Shown one piece after another: positions 11,726 to 25,200 of a stretch of DNA of 64,000 nucleotides. The notes below the pieces were generated by a model. The model was not told where the DNA came from. It made no database searches and was given only the letters and a program-made list of their open reading frames with translations. The first letter of the stretch is position 1; every line of letters begins with the position of its first letter. The stretch spans positions 3,658,001-3,722,000 of the forward strand of contig NC_088317.1 in assembly GCF_910592395.1 (NCBI RefSeq), in the 5' to 3' direction. This DNA is from Lineus longissimus. Taxonomy: Eukaryota > Nemertea > Pilidiophora > Heteronemertea > Lineidae. Made by a program: the position numbers and the translations under genes.

Positions 11726-13265
11726 TTCAAAATCCTCAGAAGAGCGGTTTATTCCTCAAGAATCTTGTTTCAGAATGTCAGAGTTATTTTCTATTTGGTG
11801 GGTTATTTGCTTGCCTTGTGTGTGCAGCACACATGACACGAAATAAGCTTTCATTGTTTTCTCCCAGACAACATTCATTGTCTGTTTGATTTGCCACTGC
11901 CTGGCGATATTAAATATTAACTTGGAATTTGCTGGCATATTGACGCTGGTTGGCTGAACAAAGCCTTCTCTAAGTCCCCTTTGTCACAGCATCTGGACCG
12001 CTGCATTCCATCGGGTTGCAACAGCAACTCTTGTTGTGACAGGGTTTATTCTGTTGTTTTTGTCCTTCAAATGTTCTTCATCGCATTTCTTTGGGAGATT
12101 TCCAGCATCCAGTTGTTTAGAGCACAAAGGAAAGCATCAGTTGCCCTCAACATTCCAAGGTGCTGATTTTGTTCCCGTGGTGCAAGGTTTGCCAGTGTCT
12201 CCTCGGTGTTGATGGCATCACTCGTGGGTTTTCGCTTGGTCCTCACCTCCTTCCCCAGACATACAACAAGAGGAGAACATTGCAGGGACCCAGCCCAGTT
12301 CGTATCAGTCACTCAATAAAGAATCTGAAGAGAGCAGGACAATGAAATATTGTTTTAAAAAATGCTCGCCATTGTTTAGACCACAAAGCATCGATTGACC
12401 TCCGCATTCCAACCAGTTGTTTGTGTCACCATGGTATTATCACATTTTGCAGTGTCGTTTGTGTGCTTTGTGGTAGAATTCGTCATCTCTTGGGTATGTC
12501 AGCTGTGTGCGTGCATCCTTTCCACTCCCTTCCATGTATGCGTTCTGAGAAGATCGATGCTTGGGCAATTCTTTGAAATCGATATTTAGTGAGTCTATGA
12601 GCATTCTTGTGGAATAGTTGTGGGCTGTGTGAAGTTCAAAAGAGGATATGTTTGCTAAGGTTTTCCTTCTATTCTTTCATTTCTTCTTCTCCATCAGTGT
12701 GTGCTCTGGGACAAAAAAGCAGTTCAGTATTGAATGCTGCATCCACAGCTGAAAAAATGTTATCCTCTTTATCTTCGAATGACATTGGATCTTTAGGGGC
12801 TGGCATTCTTGCAACTCAACCAAGGTTCAAGGTTGGCATCGAAACAGAAAGCACCTGCAATATGGCATACCTGAGAGAGGGAGTTATCAATCCTTAGTCA
12901 TGGGGAATGTGAGGAATGGCAGATAGCACTGCAGGCCAATTTTAAAAACGGATTTCAATGATTGAAGTTTATCTCCTATTGATACTTGTTGTAACCCTTC
13001 TGCCCCTCAAAAGAATTCCAGAAATGCGATGAGCATCAGCAATTTGCATTACTCCCCTCCCCCATGTTATTCTTAAGTTTTCAGAACATCAGTTTTGTCT
13101 GTGTATATTTTGATGCATTTTATCCATCTGGGGGAGTTTCCTTTTCCAGGACTCTTTTCTTATGCCATGTTTTCAAGGTTTGGTAAAATTCCAACAAAGA
13201 TATCAAGAAATTTATGTTTGAAATCTTTTCTCTTTTCAGGAAACTGAACATTAAAATGCATAAAG

Positions 13266-16200
13266 ATGCAATACAACAGGGACCCCCCACCTTATCCTGG
13301 ACACCTCAAACAGCAGCAACTATACCAACCAGGTAAGAACATCAGGGGTCAGCTCCCCCAAACCCCACCCTACCTCCACCACCACCCAACGGAGCGAAGC
13401 TATTTAGTCCAAGGGGGATTCTGGGTAAAGGCCTACTGTTGTCACACTGCTTTAGTTTAAATAAGTCATTGCAAAATGGCAAAAAAGTTGACATTGTCAA
13501 GAAATTTTATTTCAAATTATGTCAAATGGCCTATAAATTCAGGGCATCCTGCACTTTACAGTGTTTTTCTGTTGAAACCATTGTCCTGGTTTTTGTCATG
13601 TTGACAACAGTTTCCGCTTAGATGTCATGACCTTGACCTATAAGTGCATTTCCAGCGTGCTTAGCTGAGGTCACATTTCTAACGGGGAAACGAAGCTGTT
13701 TTGCATGACCAAGAAAATGTGATGTGAGATCAACTTGCCGACATTAGATTTTGTCCGAAGTTTAAAGGGGGACTTAACTGTGGAAGTCAGGTTGGCCAGA
13801 TTGATACGTTTTTCGACCTTGAAACCATCTCCTACCTTGAGTTTACTGTGTCCATCTTCGGAAAATTCCTACCATGGAATCTTTGTATTGTAGCATTGAG
13901 TTTCAAATTTATGACGCCAAATTCCTGTCTGTGTGAAATTAGCACGTGTTGTGAATAAATCTTAGGTGTCCAATTCACAATAAAATTCCAAAGCAATCTC
14001 TTGTCGATATTTCTTTCAACGATTTCTTACTCGAGTACTTTTTCTCAAGGCTTTCCCAGGCTGTTTCGGATTAAAAATATCAAGTTTGTATCCTTTGAGC
14101 TCACTGAGGTCATGAGAGAGGAGATAGCTAATCTGGCCTTGTTGGAAAAATGTGAAATGTGCTTGAATACCTATTTATCTACAACACAGTGCTAAATTCT
14201 TGTCTGTCTTTCCAATTTTATGTCTCCTCATCTGTCCAGACAAAGCAGTTCGCAAATTCTAGGCTGTCCATTTCAGCAGAGCGCCAGGCCCTTGGGTCTC
14301 TTGTTTCGATGAGCTCATATTGACAATTTCCTCTTGTCGCTTTCAGGTTTTCGGCAGAGCTACTCTGGTAGTGAAACGAGCACTGATGTGTCCATGTCCT
14401 CGACTGAAAACCTAAGTCTACAAGCACGTCAAGACCCCCAGGGCGAAGAAACAGATCAGATAACGCATCAGTTAGAATATGTAGAGCTGGATAGCAATAG
14501 TATCCTGGCGCGTTTGGGTATGCCTGCCGTCGAAGTCAAATCGACAAATTCGGGAACATTTTACGTCACGGGCAGTATGCAGCAACCTAATGTCATGAAA
14601 TCGTACGTGTTAAACAACCACCAAAACTCACCGACTCCGGTGCGTCCGTATCAATTTCAGGATACATCGTCGTTATACGCTAGTCAGAAACTTGCTCATC
14701 TCTACAAGTGCGTAGAAAAAAATCAAACTCAACAACAGAATCAGAATCTCGCGCAGCCGAACTATCAGAATGATCAGCCGTACATTACGAACGGTTTCGG
14801 TAACTGCACGGTAGCGGGATTAACGTCGTCATGTGTTACCGGCGCGCCGGATTTCTCATATTTACCGCCACCACCGGAATATCCCGGTCATAAACAATTA
14901 ACGGCGGAACAAGTGGACCGGTTGCACCGGTCGTACGAACTCTTGAGTGGGGAAAAGAGCCAGAATTCATCCACGTCTTCAACACGGTCTCAGCCAGATT
15001 TAACGCGAGTCACGGAAGGTCAAGCTATCAAACTGGTCAACATCGGACAAAGTGAGGCGGATACAAGTTTTGATGACAAGGAGTTGCAACTATTAAAAGG
15101 GTGAGTTTATTGTATCCGAAGAGTTAAGTCATCTACAGTAGAACCTCTCTATTAAGGACACCCTCGGGACTGACAAGTGCTGTCCTTAATAGAGAGGTGT
15201 CCTGATTAGAGAGGTCAAATTGAATGGAAACAACCAATTTGGGACCAAAACTAGTGTCCTTAATAGAGAGGTTGTCCTTAATAGAGAGGTATCCGCTAAC
15301 AGAGGTTCCACTGTACTTATCTACTAATTGGGGAAAGTGTCTCAGTGCCAATATTCTTCTGACATCAAGAACAAAAACCCTGCTTCTTTAGCGAGATTGC
15401 GACGGTTTGTATCCAGAATCCGCGTCTTCGTTTCATCTTTCCCTCCATTTCCAGAACGTTTACAAGTTCGGGTACAACCAGTACGACAAGTACAATAAGT
15501 AAGAAGCCTCCCTCCGATATTGACCACGCCCTCGTAGCCGCAAGGGCATCACAACTTGTGGAGCGATTATCAGAAGAGAACACAGCCCTACGGGAAGAAC
15601 TGGACGGATATTATAAGAAAGTCTCAAAGTTACAAAAGGTACGTTGAGAGTGCATATCTCTTCCTGTTCAAGTTATGCCATCGCTCTCAAGAGCTATTGT
15701 AGCAAAATTTGAAGAAGTAGGAATAGTCTTAAGCTGCTGATCCTGGGCCGGGAAGGGTTAACAGTGATTGCAAAACGTTATCAAGTATCATGTCCCAATC
15801 AACACCTAGATCTAGATAGATTTGTTTCCTCTTCACCTTCGAATAGTCAACAGCATTGTCTAAATTCCGCACTCCTTCGCTGCGGAATGTAAAGTACTCT
15901 TGACCTTACAGATCCCTCTTTAAAACTTCAGATATTGATAAACTGTTTCACTTTTGGTGACGATTATTTGAAAAATTGGACCACTCTTACTCTTTATCAT
16001 GGAAGCTTATCTTCACTTGACTTGCTGATTTATTTCGTGACATTGATTTGATGAAATTTTAAAGCAACAAATTATTTGTATCGTCTATGCTATCTAATCA
16101 GTATAAATCACTCAGAAGTGTCACTGATATCACTGATCAACAAGTACTGTAGAACCTCTCTATTGGGGACATCCTTTGGACTGACAAATGCTGTCCTTCA

Positions 16201-19200
16201 TAGGGAGGTTTCCTGATTACAGAGGTGAAGTTTGATAGAAGTGGCCACAATCACTGTGTGAGGCAAGACCACCATTGATTTTTTAAGCCTTTTAGCAGTT
16301 CAATTGTCAATGTTTGACCGCGACGCATCAAATACTGCGTGGGGTTGTGAACCTGAAATTTTGATATGATATTCCGGACAGTCGGGCAAGTAAATGGTGA
16401 GAAGTAAACTGGTAGTTGACCACGGAAATTTTTTGGTAATCGACAAATTGGACAGACATTGATATTTCCACTCTTTTCAGCCAACTGGCCAAAAAAATCT
16501 CAAAATACGCCCCCTATTACCAAATTAGCAAAATTCGAAATTGATTTTTTCATTAAATAATTTCTCTATATCTGTAGACTTGCCACAGCAAATATTTTTT
16601 CAATACCTCTCCAAATATGTACTTGAGAGTTAAAAACATGCACTCGTCTAATTGATAGGCCTCGACCCTCCAACCTATGAATATTCAATGGTGGTATTGT
16701 CTCATGTGTCCTTACTTTATGGAGGCATGGAACCTTCTGGCTTTGCCAATATTATTATGTACTTGACCTATTGAATCATTCAGTCTTCTGTTGCATGATG
16801 CAGCAATTGCGTATTTATCCAATGTCATCTTATCTTAAAGGCCTACTGTGTTTGCTCAAAAATTTGAAAATTGACGTACAGTGATGAATTTCTATTTGTG
16901 TATCATTCAATACCCAGGCAGAATCCTGTCTGGATTGTGGAATGCAGGGTACACCTGAGAAGAAAAACCCAATGGCCATCCCTGTGCAGAAATTTATGTG
17001 AAATGTACAATGGATTCGGGCAAACTGTGGTGAAATGAACACAACCTTCGTCTTAGTTCGAACTCTTATTTCCGTGTCATGGCTACATTTGAGGAGAATG
17101 TTCGTCCAGGTGAGCACTGGAGTTGCGAACAGAGTATAATGTCCAAAGCTCAAATTCCAGGCATACTGAATAAGTGTGAGCACCACAGGATGGGGAGGCT
17201 GACCTAGATTGATTTGTAACTGCTACAGTGTGTATATATACACTGGCACTTGTACATTTCATGTTAACCCTTGAGAAAAAGGACTGCATGTTAACCCCTG
17301 ATAATAAAAAAACCTATAGGCCATTTTGTGTATTATAATCTGGCCCATCTTGCTCCTGTTTATAGTGATCCTTTAAGATGAAATAGATACAAGTCCACCC
17401 CACCCCCTTCACCAGTCAGTAGCCAGTAGAAATAATCTTTCATGTCAACAACAATATGCTTGTTATCATGCTGTGCAAATGGTTCATAATGACTTTTTGT
17501 ATATTTAGGCCTGCATATTTTGCTATAAATTTGTCCCAAATTTATGTAATTATTGCTCTTTTAAATGTTTTGCTATGGTGAGTGACACAAATACAAATTG
17601 GCATTAACCAATATTCATAATTGTAATTGCACTTGTAGTGCATATGTAACTGTAAAACATGGACATGGTCGTTATAGCATATGAGACAATAGGCACAGCA
17701 CAAAAAGTTAGCTATGCAATCACTTTATCATTACATACAGTAAAACCTCTGTATTCAGAACATCCACCGGACTGGACTGACAAGTAATGTCCTTAATAAA
17801 GAGGTGTCCTGATCTAAGAGGTCGAATCGAATGAAAACAATCAATTTGGGACCAAAGCTAGTATCCTTATTAGAGAGGGTGTCCTTATTAGAGAGGGTGT
17901 CCTTATTAGAGAGGGTGTCCTTATTAGAGAGGTGTCCACTATGGGAGGTTCCACTGTGCTATGCCTACCATGGTTGACCTGACCTTTAGTGTCTGTATAA
18001 AGTGAATAGCCATCAGAAATTCCCGCATTAATCATGTTTATTTCCCATTAGTAGCATATATTGGTCTACATCATGGTCATCACGTCGCCACTTATTCTTG
18101 TGTATACTATCAAATAGTACCAAGAAATAAGTCACAGACATTGTTTCACTATTATGTGATGGTTATGTCTATAGTTCATTCCAAATGAGAGGCTGACCTG
18201 AGGAGCCCCATAGCCTAGTGGTTACACTTGGACAGCAGCAGGTTGCTGCAATAAAGATTGTCTGTCTGCGGGGCGCTGAATGACCCTAACCTTTTGCTTT
18301 CAGTTTCCGGAAGTCGCTTTCAGTTTCGTGCTGTCAACATAGATAAATTATGACAAGTAAATTTGTCTGAGATAAATGATTTTACACAACTTGTTCTTTC
18401 AGTTTGAGTTAGAAATCCAGAAAGTTCATGAGTCCCACGAATCGCTAGTCAGGTCGTCGAAGAAACGCGAGTCCTTGGAAGCCACCATGAGATTGAAACT
18501 AGAAAACGAGTGTAAAAAGCTGAAGGATGTGAACAAAGATCTTAAAGGTAAGGGGGTGAGGTTGATGGCTGAGTAAGATGATCGGCAAAAGTCTAAGGAG
18601 TATCTCCAGAAATTGCCGGCCCAGCACTAAGTTACCTTGTTCCTGTAGGGTTCTGGGGTGTAACCAAGAAATTCATCAGCGCTTGGTGGCAGCCTCTCTA
18701 AACAAACAAAACAAAACCTTGGATTTTTAGTTTGATCCAAATACTATAGGTGGCAGCCCTTTTGTATATCATTTGCCAGTTCAGATAAAAAAAAAATTCT
18801 AAGGAGTATCTCCAGAAATTGCCAGCCCAGCACTTAGGTTACGTTGTTCCTGTAGGGTGTTCTCGGGTGTAACCAAGAAATTCATCAGCACTTGGTGGCA
18901 GCCTCTCTAAACAAGCAAAGCAAAACCTTGGAACTTTAGTTTGATCCAAATACTATAGGTGGCAACACTTTTGAATATCATTTGCCAGTTCAGATAAAAG
19001 AAACACTCTTCAGCATTGTCGTCCACTGCTCCGCTGTGGCTGATGCAGTTTGAAAAATGAATTTATCTGTATCCATTTCTTTTGTGTTACAGACCAGCTT
19101 GAAAAAGCCCTCTCACAGCCTATGACTTGTAATGGTAGCCTAAAGGACTCGGACCTGAGAAAAGAAGTCTCGAAAAAAGATGCCATTATAGCTAAACTTA

Positions 19201-22200
19201 TTGCACAAAGTAAGTTATTCCTCAAGGAGGGGGGAGTCCACACAATCTACTCATGTTTCAAACTTGGTGGATCCTTTACTTGCCCTGGTATAGACACCAG
19301 ATACTGGGAACCCCGATTTAAAGTCTCATTCAAAGGAGTGTGAAGAGCCAGGAATTTCAAATCCATGTGGGTTCATCCAGAATGCGAATCCTGGGTTCTC
19401 CCCGGGATCAATCGCAGCACCTCTTGCGTGGTGGCCAGCAGTGTTAACCACGAGACTGTAAGGCTCCCCCTGCTTATGGGAAGTTGATGCCTTCAAAGAA
19501 GCAGTTTCTATAATGGGATTCTTAGCTATGATGATCTCACTCTTGCTATTCCCTGACTACAACTCCACTACATGATGTCTCATGTACTCAGAAAAATACA
19601 TAATTGACTCGGGCATTCATGTTCAAACTAATGACTTCAAAGAATCTATTCCCGTCATGGAATTTCCTCTTGGTGCAAATTATCTAGGAATGTTGTATGA
19701 TCTTGGAAGACCTACAGCAACTGAATGCAAACCATCTCGTGTCAATTTCACACTAAGTTTACGAGAAATACCTGTGTATTATTGCATGGTTTTGTGTCCA
19801 AAAGTCCTGCTGATTCTTACCAAGTTGAAATCAAAAAAGATATGTTGATTTCATGTTTGGTTGAGTAAATTTTTCAAAACATTCAAAACTCCTTGTGTAC
19901 AATATGTACATGCAACATTTATCTCCTCATGGTGAAATAAGAGTTGGATGAGTTCAATCGAAGATGAGCACATTTGCAAATGCATTCAAACTCTGTATGC
20001 ACTAATTAGTATTACCTTCTCAAGTTGAAATGAAAAAAGAATGTCGATTTCACCTCAAGGTGATTAGCCACAACACATGCGTGCACATGTGAATGCAATA
20101 GTTATCTGTATCAAGAACAGGTGATATTGAAACTTGAAACATCCTCAATCACCTGTGATAACACGAACACTGAAATTCCTCCCCGAGGGTTAATTCTGGG
20201 TATGCAGATAGTGGAAGTAATTTCAAATGACTGGAATGTATATTTCATAGGTCTATCTCTGTTGATGCATCTTGACCCTTGGTGTTTTGAGGCCGCTTTG
20301 TCCCTCAAATTTGTCTTGAGGAGGAGTTGGTGGGGATATGTTGCATGTAGCATGCCCGCCTTTTCAACTTTGCCGCAACTGGCTTTATGGTTTTCTGGTG
20401 CCTCAACAACCCGCTTTCAGTTGGAAACCTAGGCAAGGCCATGCACTTAGCAGAGGAGACTTACTCGGGCAGGAACATATAGAATGGAGTGTAGATTCCT
20501 ATTTAGACATTACTTCATGGGGGCCTACTACTGCCTCCTGGTTGTTAGTTTGTGAACTAAAATCCTGAATATGTACCAAGTGCTCATCAGGTCAGCCTGG
20601 AAACTGAGAGCATGGTGGTGTTCGACTTACTTGAAGGCATTTCACTTTCAAAACCCACTGTGGGTACCCTGAGGTCAGTTGCCAGTCTCAAATTTCACAA
20701 TCTCTGGATTTGATAGTCGGTGGACGGGCGACCAAGAAATAACAAAGGCCATGTTTGTTTGTGTACGCTTGTTGACACCTTGTTCTTCCCGTTGCAGATA
20801 AGGAACTGGTGTCTGGCAAGGAGCGTTTGGAGATCGAACTATCGGCCCAACGCTCGACGTTACAGGAACAGAGAACGCATATTGATGTTCTTGACAATGC
20901 ACTCACCAATGCACAGGCCAATGTGGTCCGCTTGGAAGATGAGGTGGGTATTTCAAACTTTATCTGAAGATGTCTAGCCCCGTGACGTCCGTCGTCATCT
21001 GTTAGCGAAGCTTGTTTCGTAATCGCTGAGGCTAGATAGCTGAAACCTTCACATGATGGTACCTTTGGGCAATATTATGCCAGGGTGTATTTTTCGATTT
21101 TGAGATTTAACCTACTCTCTGGACTGTATAAAACACTTGCTAATTATGGCCATTCGTAGTATGTCCATCCAGTACTGTAATTTGTAACTCTGCTAATTTG
21201 GTCCAGTACTAATAGAGCAGGTTCAACGAAGGTAAAATGTTTATATCTTGTTTGCATGAAAAACAAGGGCAATTTGCTTAAGTATTTCGTTGAAGAATTT
21301 TAAGTCCAAACATGTCCTAAGAAAAAACTCTCCTTCTGAGGTTAATAACTGATGTAAAGTTTGACAATTGCAACAGGTTATCATTTTTTCAAGTGTTTCA
21401 CCTTTGAACATTCGATGCTTTATCCATTAAGTTCAATGATATTGCATTTGCTTTGAAGAAGCACTTTGCCACAATTCCTGACGTTCGTTCTCCATTGCAG
21501 TGCCGCAAGAAAGACATGTATGTAGAACGTGTGGAGCATCTACAGAATTCGCTAGCTTCGTTACAACGCGTTTGTGGAAACCGGGAACAACTCCAGGAGA
21601 AACTCACCACAAAGTTACACCACGAAATACACACATTAAGAGCACAAAAGGTAATAAAGTTGTCTCCTTCTTCTTCTGTATTTGCACTGTAATTGTGAGA
21701 TTTTCGCACAGCATTGGCCGAGTGAGTCCGCCTTTAGCTAAGATGGTGCGTACGCAGGAGATTTGACATTTTACCTCTCATGTGTGACATTTTGCTTGCT
21801 TGATTATGAAGACAATTTGGGAGAAGGATTCTTAAGTTTACGTATCTTTGAATGAACAAGGCATGAGATGATTCCAGGATGAAATGGAGGGAACCCCTGA
21901 AAAACCTCCATACTCACTCGCTGAGCATTGGACCCGGCAAATTTCTTGCCTTTCTATCATGGCCAGCAAACGCCATCTTACTACAAGTCAAAGAACTGTG
22001 GACTTGTAGCTCTACCAATTGACCTGAACCAGTGGCTCTTCTCAGTAAAAACACGGAACCTCTCTTTTCAGAAATCTAAGTCAGGTGAACTTCCAAAGGA
22101 AGAAAATGCAGAATTGACAGTGGACGATCTGAAACAGTTATTATCGGAGAAAGAGGAAAAAATTTTGACGCTCGAATCCGACGTCATCACGTGGGAACAG

Positions 22201-25200
22201 CGATACTTAGAAGAAAACGCCCTGCGCCAGCTTGCATTTGATGCGGCCTCCCAGCCAAGGTATGGTTCGGTGACTGATATCTCTTTAACTGCGAAAAAAT
22301 TGGTGCTTTTTGCGGATTTCACAAATGCTTCTATTCGCATAGAAAAAGTGATATGAAAATTCACAGGTTTGGAGAAGTTTTTTCACTTCTCGTCTGTACA
22401 TTTTCTTTGCCTATTGCACAAGATGTTCACACTCATCAATTCTGTAGGCTTGCTTCTCTGTTCTTGTTCAAATAATCTGTATGCGGTTACTGGTATTCCT
22501 TACAATATTCTCTCAATTTGAATGAGTTGGCCATGAGAATATGTCAACCTTATACATAGATGCTTGCTTAAAAAAGCTAAATCTTGTAGTATAAGCTAGT
22601 GCAAGTTCTTCACAGCCTTCTCCCTTCTTGCATGTCCAACTGTCACTTTTTATTGCCTGATAAAACTTACTCTCTGCTAACATCACTTTACATAGAATGA
22701 TCGAGTAGTCAAAATGTTATGCGAGTGGTGCAAAGACATGTCGACTATTTGTAGATAATTTGCTCTATTTACGTTATAAAACTTGATGGCATGTGCTCTT
22801 GCAAAGCAGCCTATGGTGTTTCGTTCTTCAGAATCAATTACTCTCATTCATGAACTTTCCTTTGTTCTAATCCTCTTCTAACCCACCCTGCTTCTCAAAT
22901 CTCTGCATGCTGCTTTAGCCTGTTAGCTTTGCTCCTGTCTTCTGTTGTCACAACGGACTCACCATTCACCGGTAGTCCTGGTACACAAGGCAATCCCGCC
23001 CCAACCAGTCCGATCCTAAGATCTGACAACGTGTATACGCTTAGGCCACTATTTTTTTCCGCTTTCTGGGTACTTTTACTTTCCGTTCTTGCTTAGCCAG
23101 CGCTTCTGTTTCTATTTCACGTTTCTAGCGCTAGCTAAACCAGCACTTATCTCGTACCTTTCCTTTAAACCAGGCTCCGTAAAATATGCTTCCGTAACGC
23201 TGCCTAGTCGCACATAACGTAATTAAGTTCTACACACATTTTTGTACGCAGTTGTAAGTTCGTAGTATACTGTGCAAGGTTAATGTGGTGGCCAATAGAT
23301 CCTTCCCACCAGGATCGTCGCTTGGACATCTCGTGCCAGGGGCTGCGCAGGAGCCCACATCACTGGGCCTGAGCATTGTAACATCGCCAACCAAGCGAAC
23401 TGCGTGTAGGAGTTGCTCTATATCAACAAACCAAAAACAAGCTGGTGGAAAGGATTTATTGCATTGAATATACAGGTTACAGAGAGGCCACAATAAACCT
23501 CATATGGGTCCTTTTTTGACCGTTTTATTCTCTGCCATCCAAAATGTTTGCCTCAAATTAGGCCTATCTAAATTCCTTTCCCGAGTAAAGGTATGAATGC
23601 CATTTTACTTTGTTACTTACCAAAATATTCAATAAACTTGCCAAATGTGATACTAATTATCAATCTAGGGTGATTATTCTGCAACTTGTTGTCTCAATTG
23701 GTGTTTATAAAAACAGATTGAAGATACCTTTATAGTTATCGTAAAAGTCGTTTGAATATCTAACCTTTACAAACAAATTATAAAATAGGTTAACTGACAC
23801 GAGATAGGAGCCTGGCGTAACTCTTTAAAGAACAACCACACATGTTCAGTGGCCTTGGCATAAACACATAGTCAGTTCCGATTGGAGGGATTTGGGGTGA
23901 AAGGTCGCATACGTTAATATTAATTGCAGTGATAATGATATCTACAGGGAGGCAAGAATCGCGGCGCTGGAGCAGAACTCTGCAGAGAGCGAGCGACTGA
24001 TCGCTGAGGCCCGCACAGAGAAGATGAAGCACATTGAAGAAGTCTACCAGGCCCAACGCAAGAGCGCTGAGATGGAGACAAGGTGGGTTCATGTCTTTGA
24101 CATCATCACCATCATAACTAGCATCGTAACCCTTGATTTTTGGTATTGCGTCACAAAAATTAACTTCTGCCGATGACGGCGTCGACTCAGAGTTGTCAAA
24201 GGAGTGATGCGACCCAACCAGGGTGAGATGTAACGAATGCTTGCACAAGAACAACCAACACGAAAGAAGAAACTTCTGATTTTAAGTTCTGGTGAATACA
24301 TGTATATTATAACCAATTATCATCACGTTACATTTTGTGAAAAAGATACCTATCAGATATACCATCTATACCATGGCATTTCTACTCTTCGTTCCAGATT
24401 AAAGTCTCTCCAAGCTCAGCTCGCAGAAAAAGAGGCCATGATTCGAGTCCTACAGAAGCACTCTTTCTCCAGCAGTAACACGTCAATCACGATGTTCAAC
24501 ACTCCCCTTCACTCGCCCCGCCCCTCGTATACCATGCCGATCAACACGAGTACCATGTTATCTAGTCACAGCAGCCACAGTCACAATGACGTCACGACGA
24601 CCAGTAGGGACGTCAGTCTTGCCTCGCACTCAAAATCAAGTAAGTTATCAGACTTAGAATTGAACGTCTGTAGTAGTGTAGCCCTCTCTGTGGTCTAACA
24701 TGAAAAAGTCTTAGAAGTCTTCACATGTAAATCTGATATTTTAGGTCCAAAAACTAATCAGACAAGTTATAAAACCAAGTGACCTATTGAGTTGAGAGTA
24801 TTAACAAAAATGCATAAGCTCGCCTTACAAATTTTTGGTATTGGTTAACCTTGAATTTTGTTCATCATTTTACTAGACAATATTCGGGTAATTTCTATTG
24901 TAGGAGGAAACCAGTCACCCAGTGGAAACCTTGTCTTTTCTCTTATCCACACTTACGAAGGTCCTTTTCACTGACATCAAATCAGGCCTGGCTCAAAAAC
25001 CTTGAAGGGTCGAAAACACCCCTTGCTAAAATATCCTTTTCCTTGCATTTCAGACAGCGCCGGTGAAGTTGAAAAACGTAATTTCAGACCTAGTCATGCA
25101 CACGATAATGTATCGCTGCAACAGGTGAGAAATATTTCCTTTCGTTGGTTTTACGGTCAGACATTTGCAGGTCTTCTGATCAACAGATTGGGGGTATCAT

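Larger units (their letters stand above)
3403..13239. other. Long non-coding stretch upstream of the motin coding region
   Basis: About 9.8 kb with no coding exon I can support. Open frames here are short, without recognisable domains or flanking splice sites. Since motin genes often have distant 5' untranslated exons, the first exon(s) of the next gene probably lie here. Candidates are a segment near 9580-9637 ending in a strong donor (ACTCT then GTAAGT) and an open segment at 12700-12834 preceded by a pyrimidine-rich acceptor (CCATCAG) and followed by AAG/GTTGGC; neither is confirmed. The region holds microsatellites, two duplicated segments and a SINE fragment, listed separately. Confidence 0.5.

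Noticed and set aside
12607-12897. 96-codon frame before the motin start, as an extra motin coding exon
   Set aside because: Its possible 3' donor (AAG/GTTGGC) is weak and the next exon has an in-frame TGA before the motin ATG, so it cannot extend the protein through that exon. It could still be untranslated exon sequence.
17841-18035. Repetitive SLIRTP protein
   Set aside because: Produced by the amplified unit of a mobile element.
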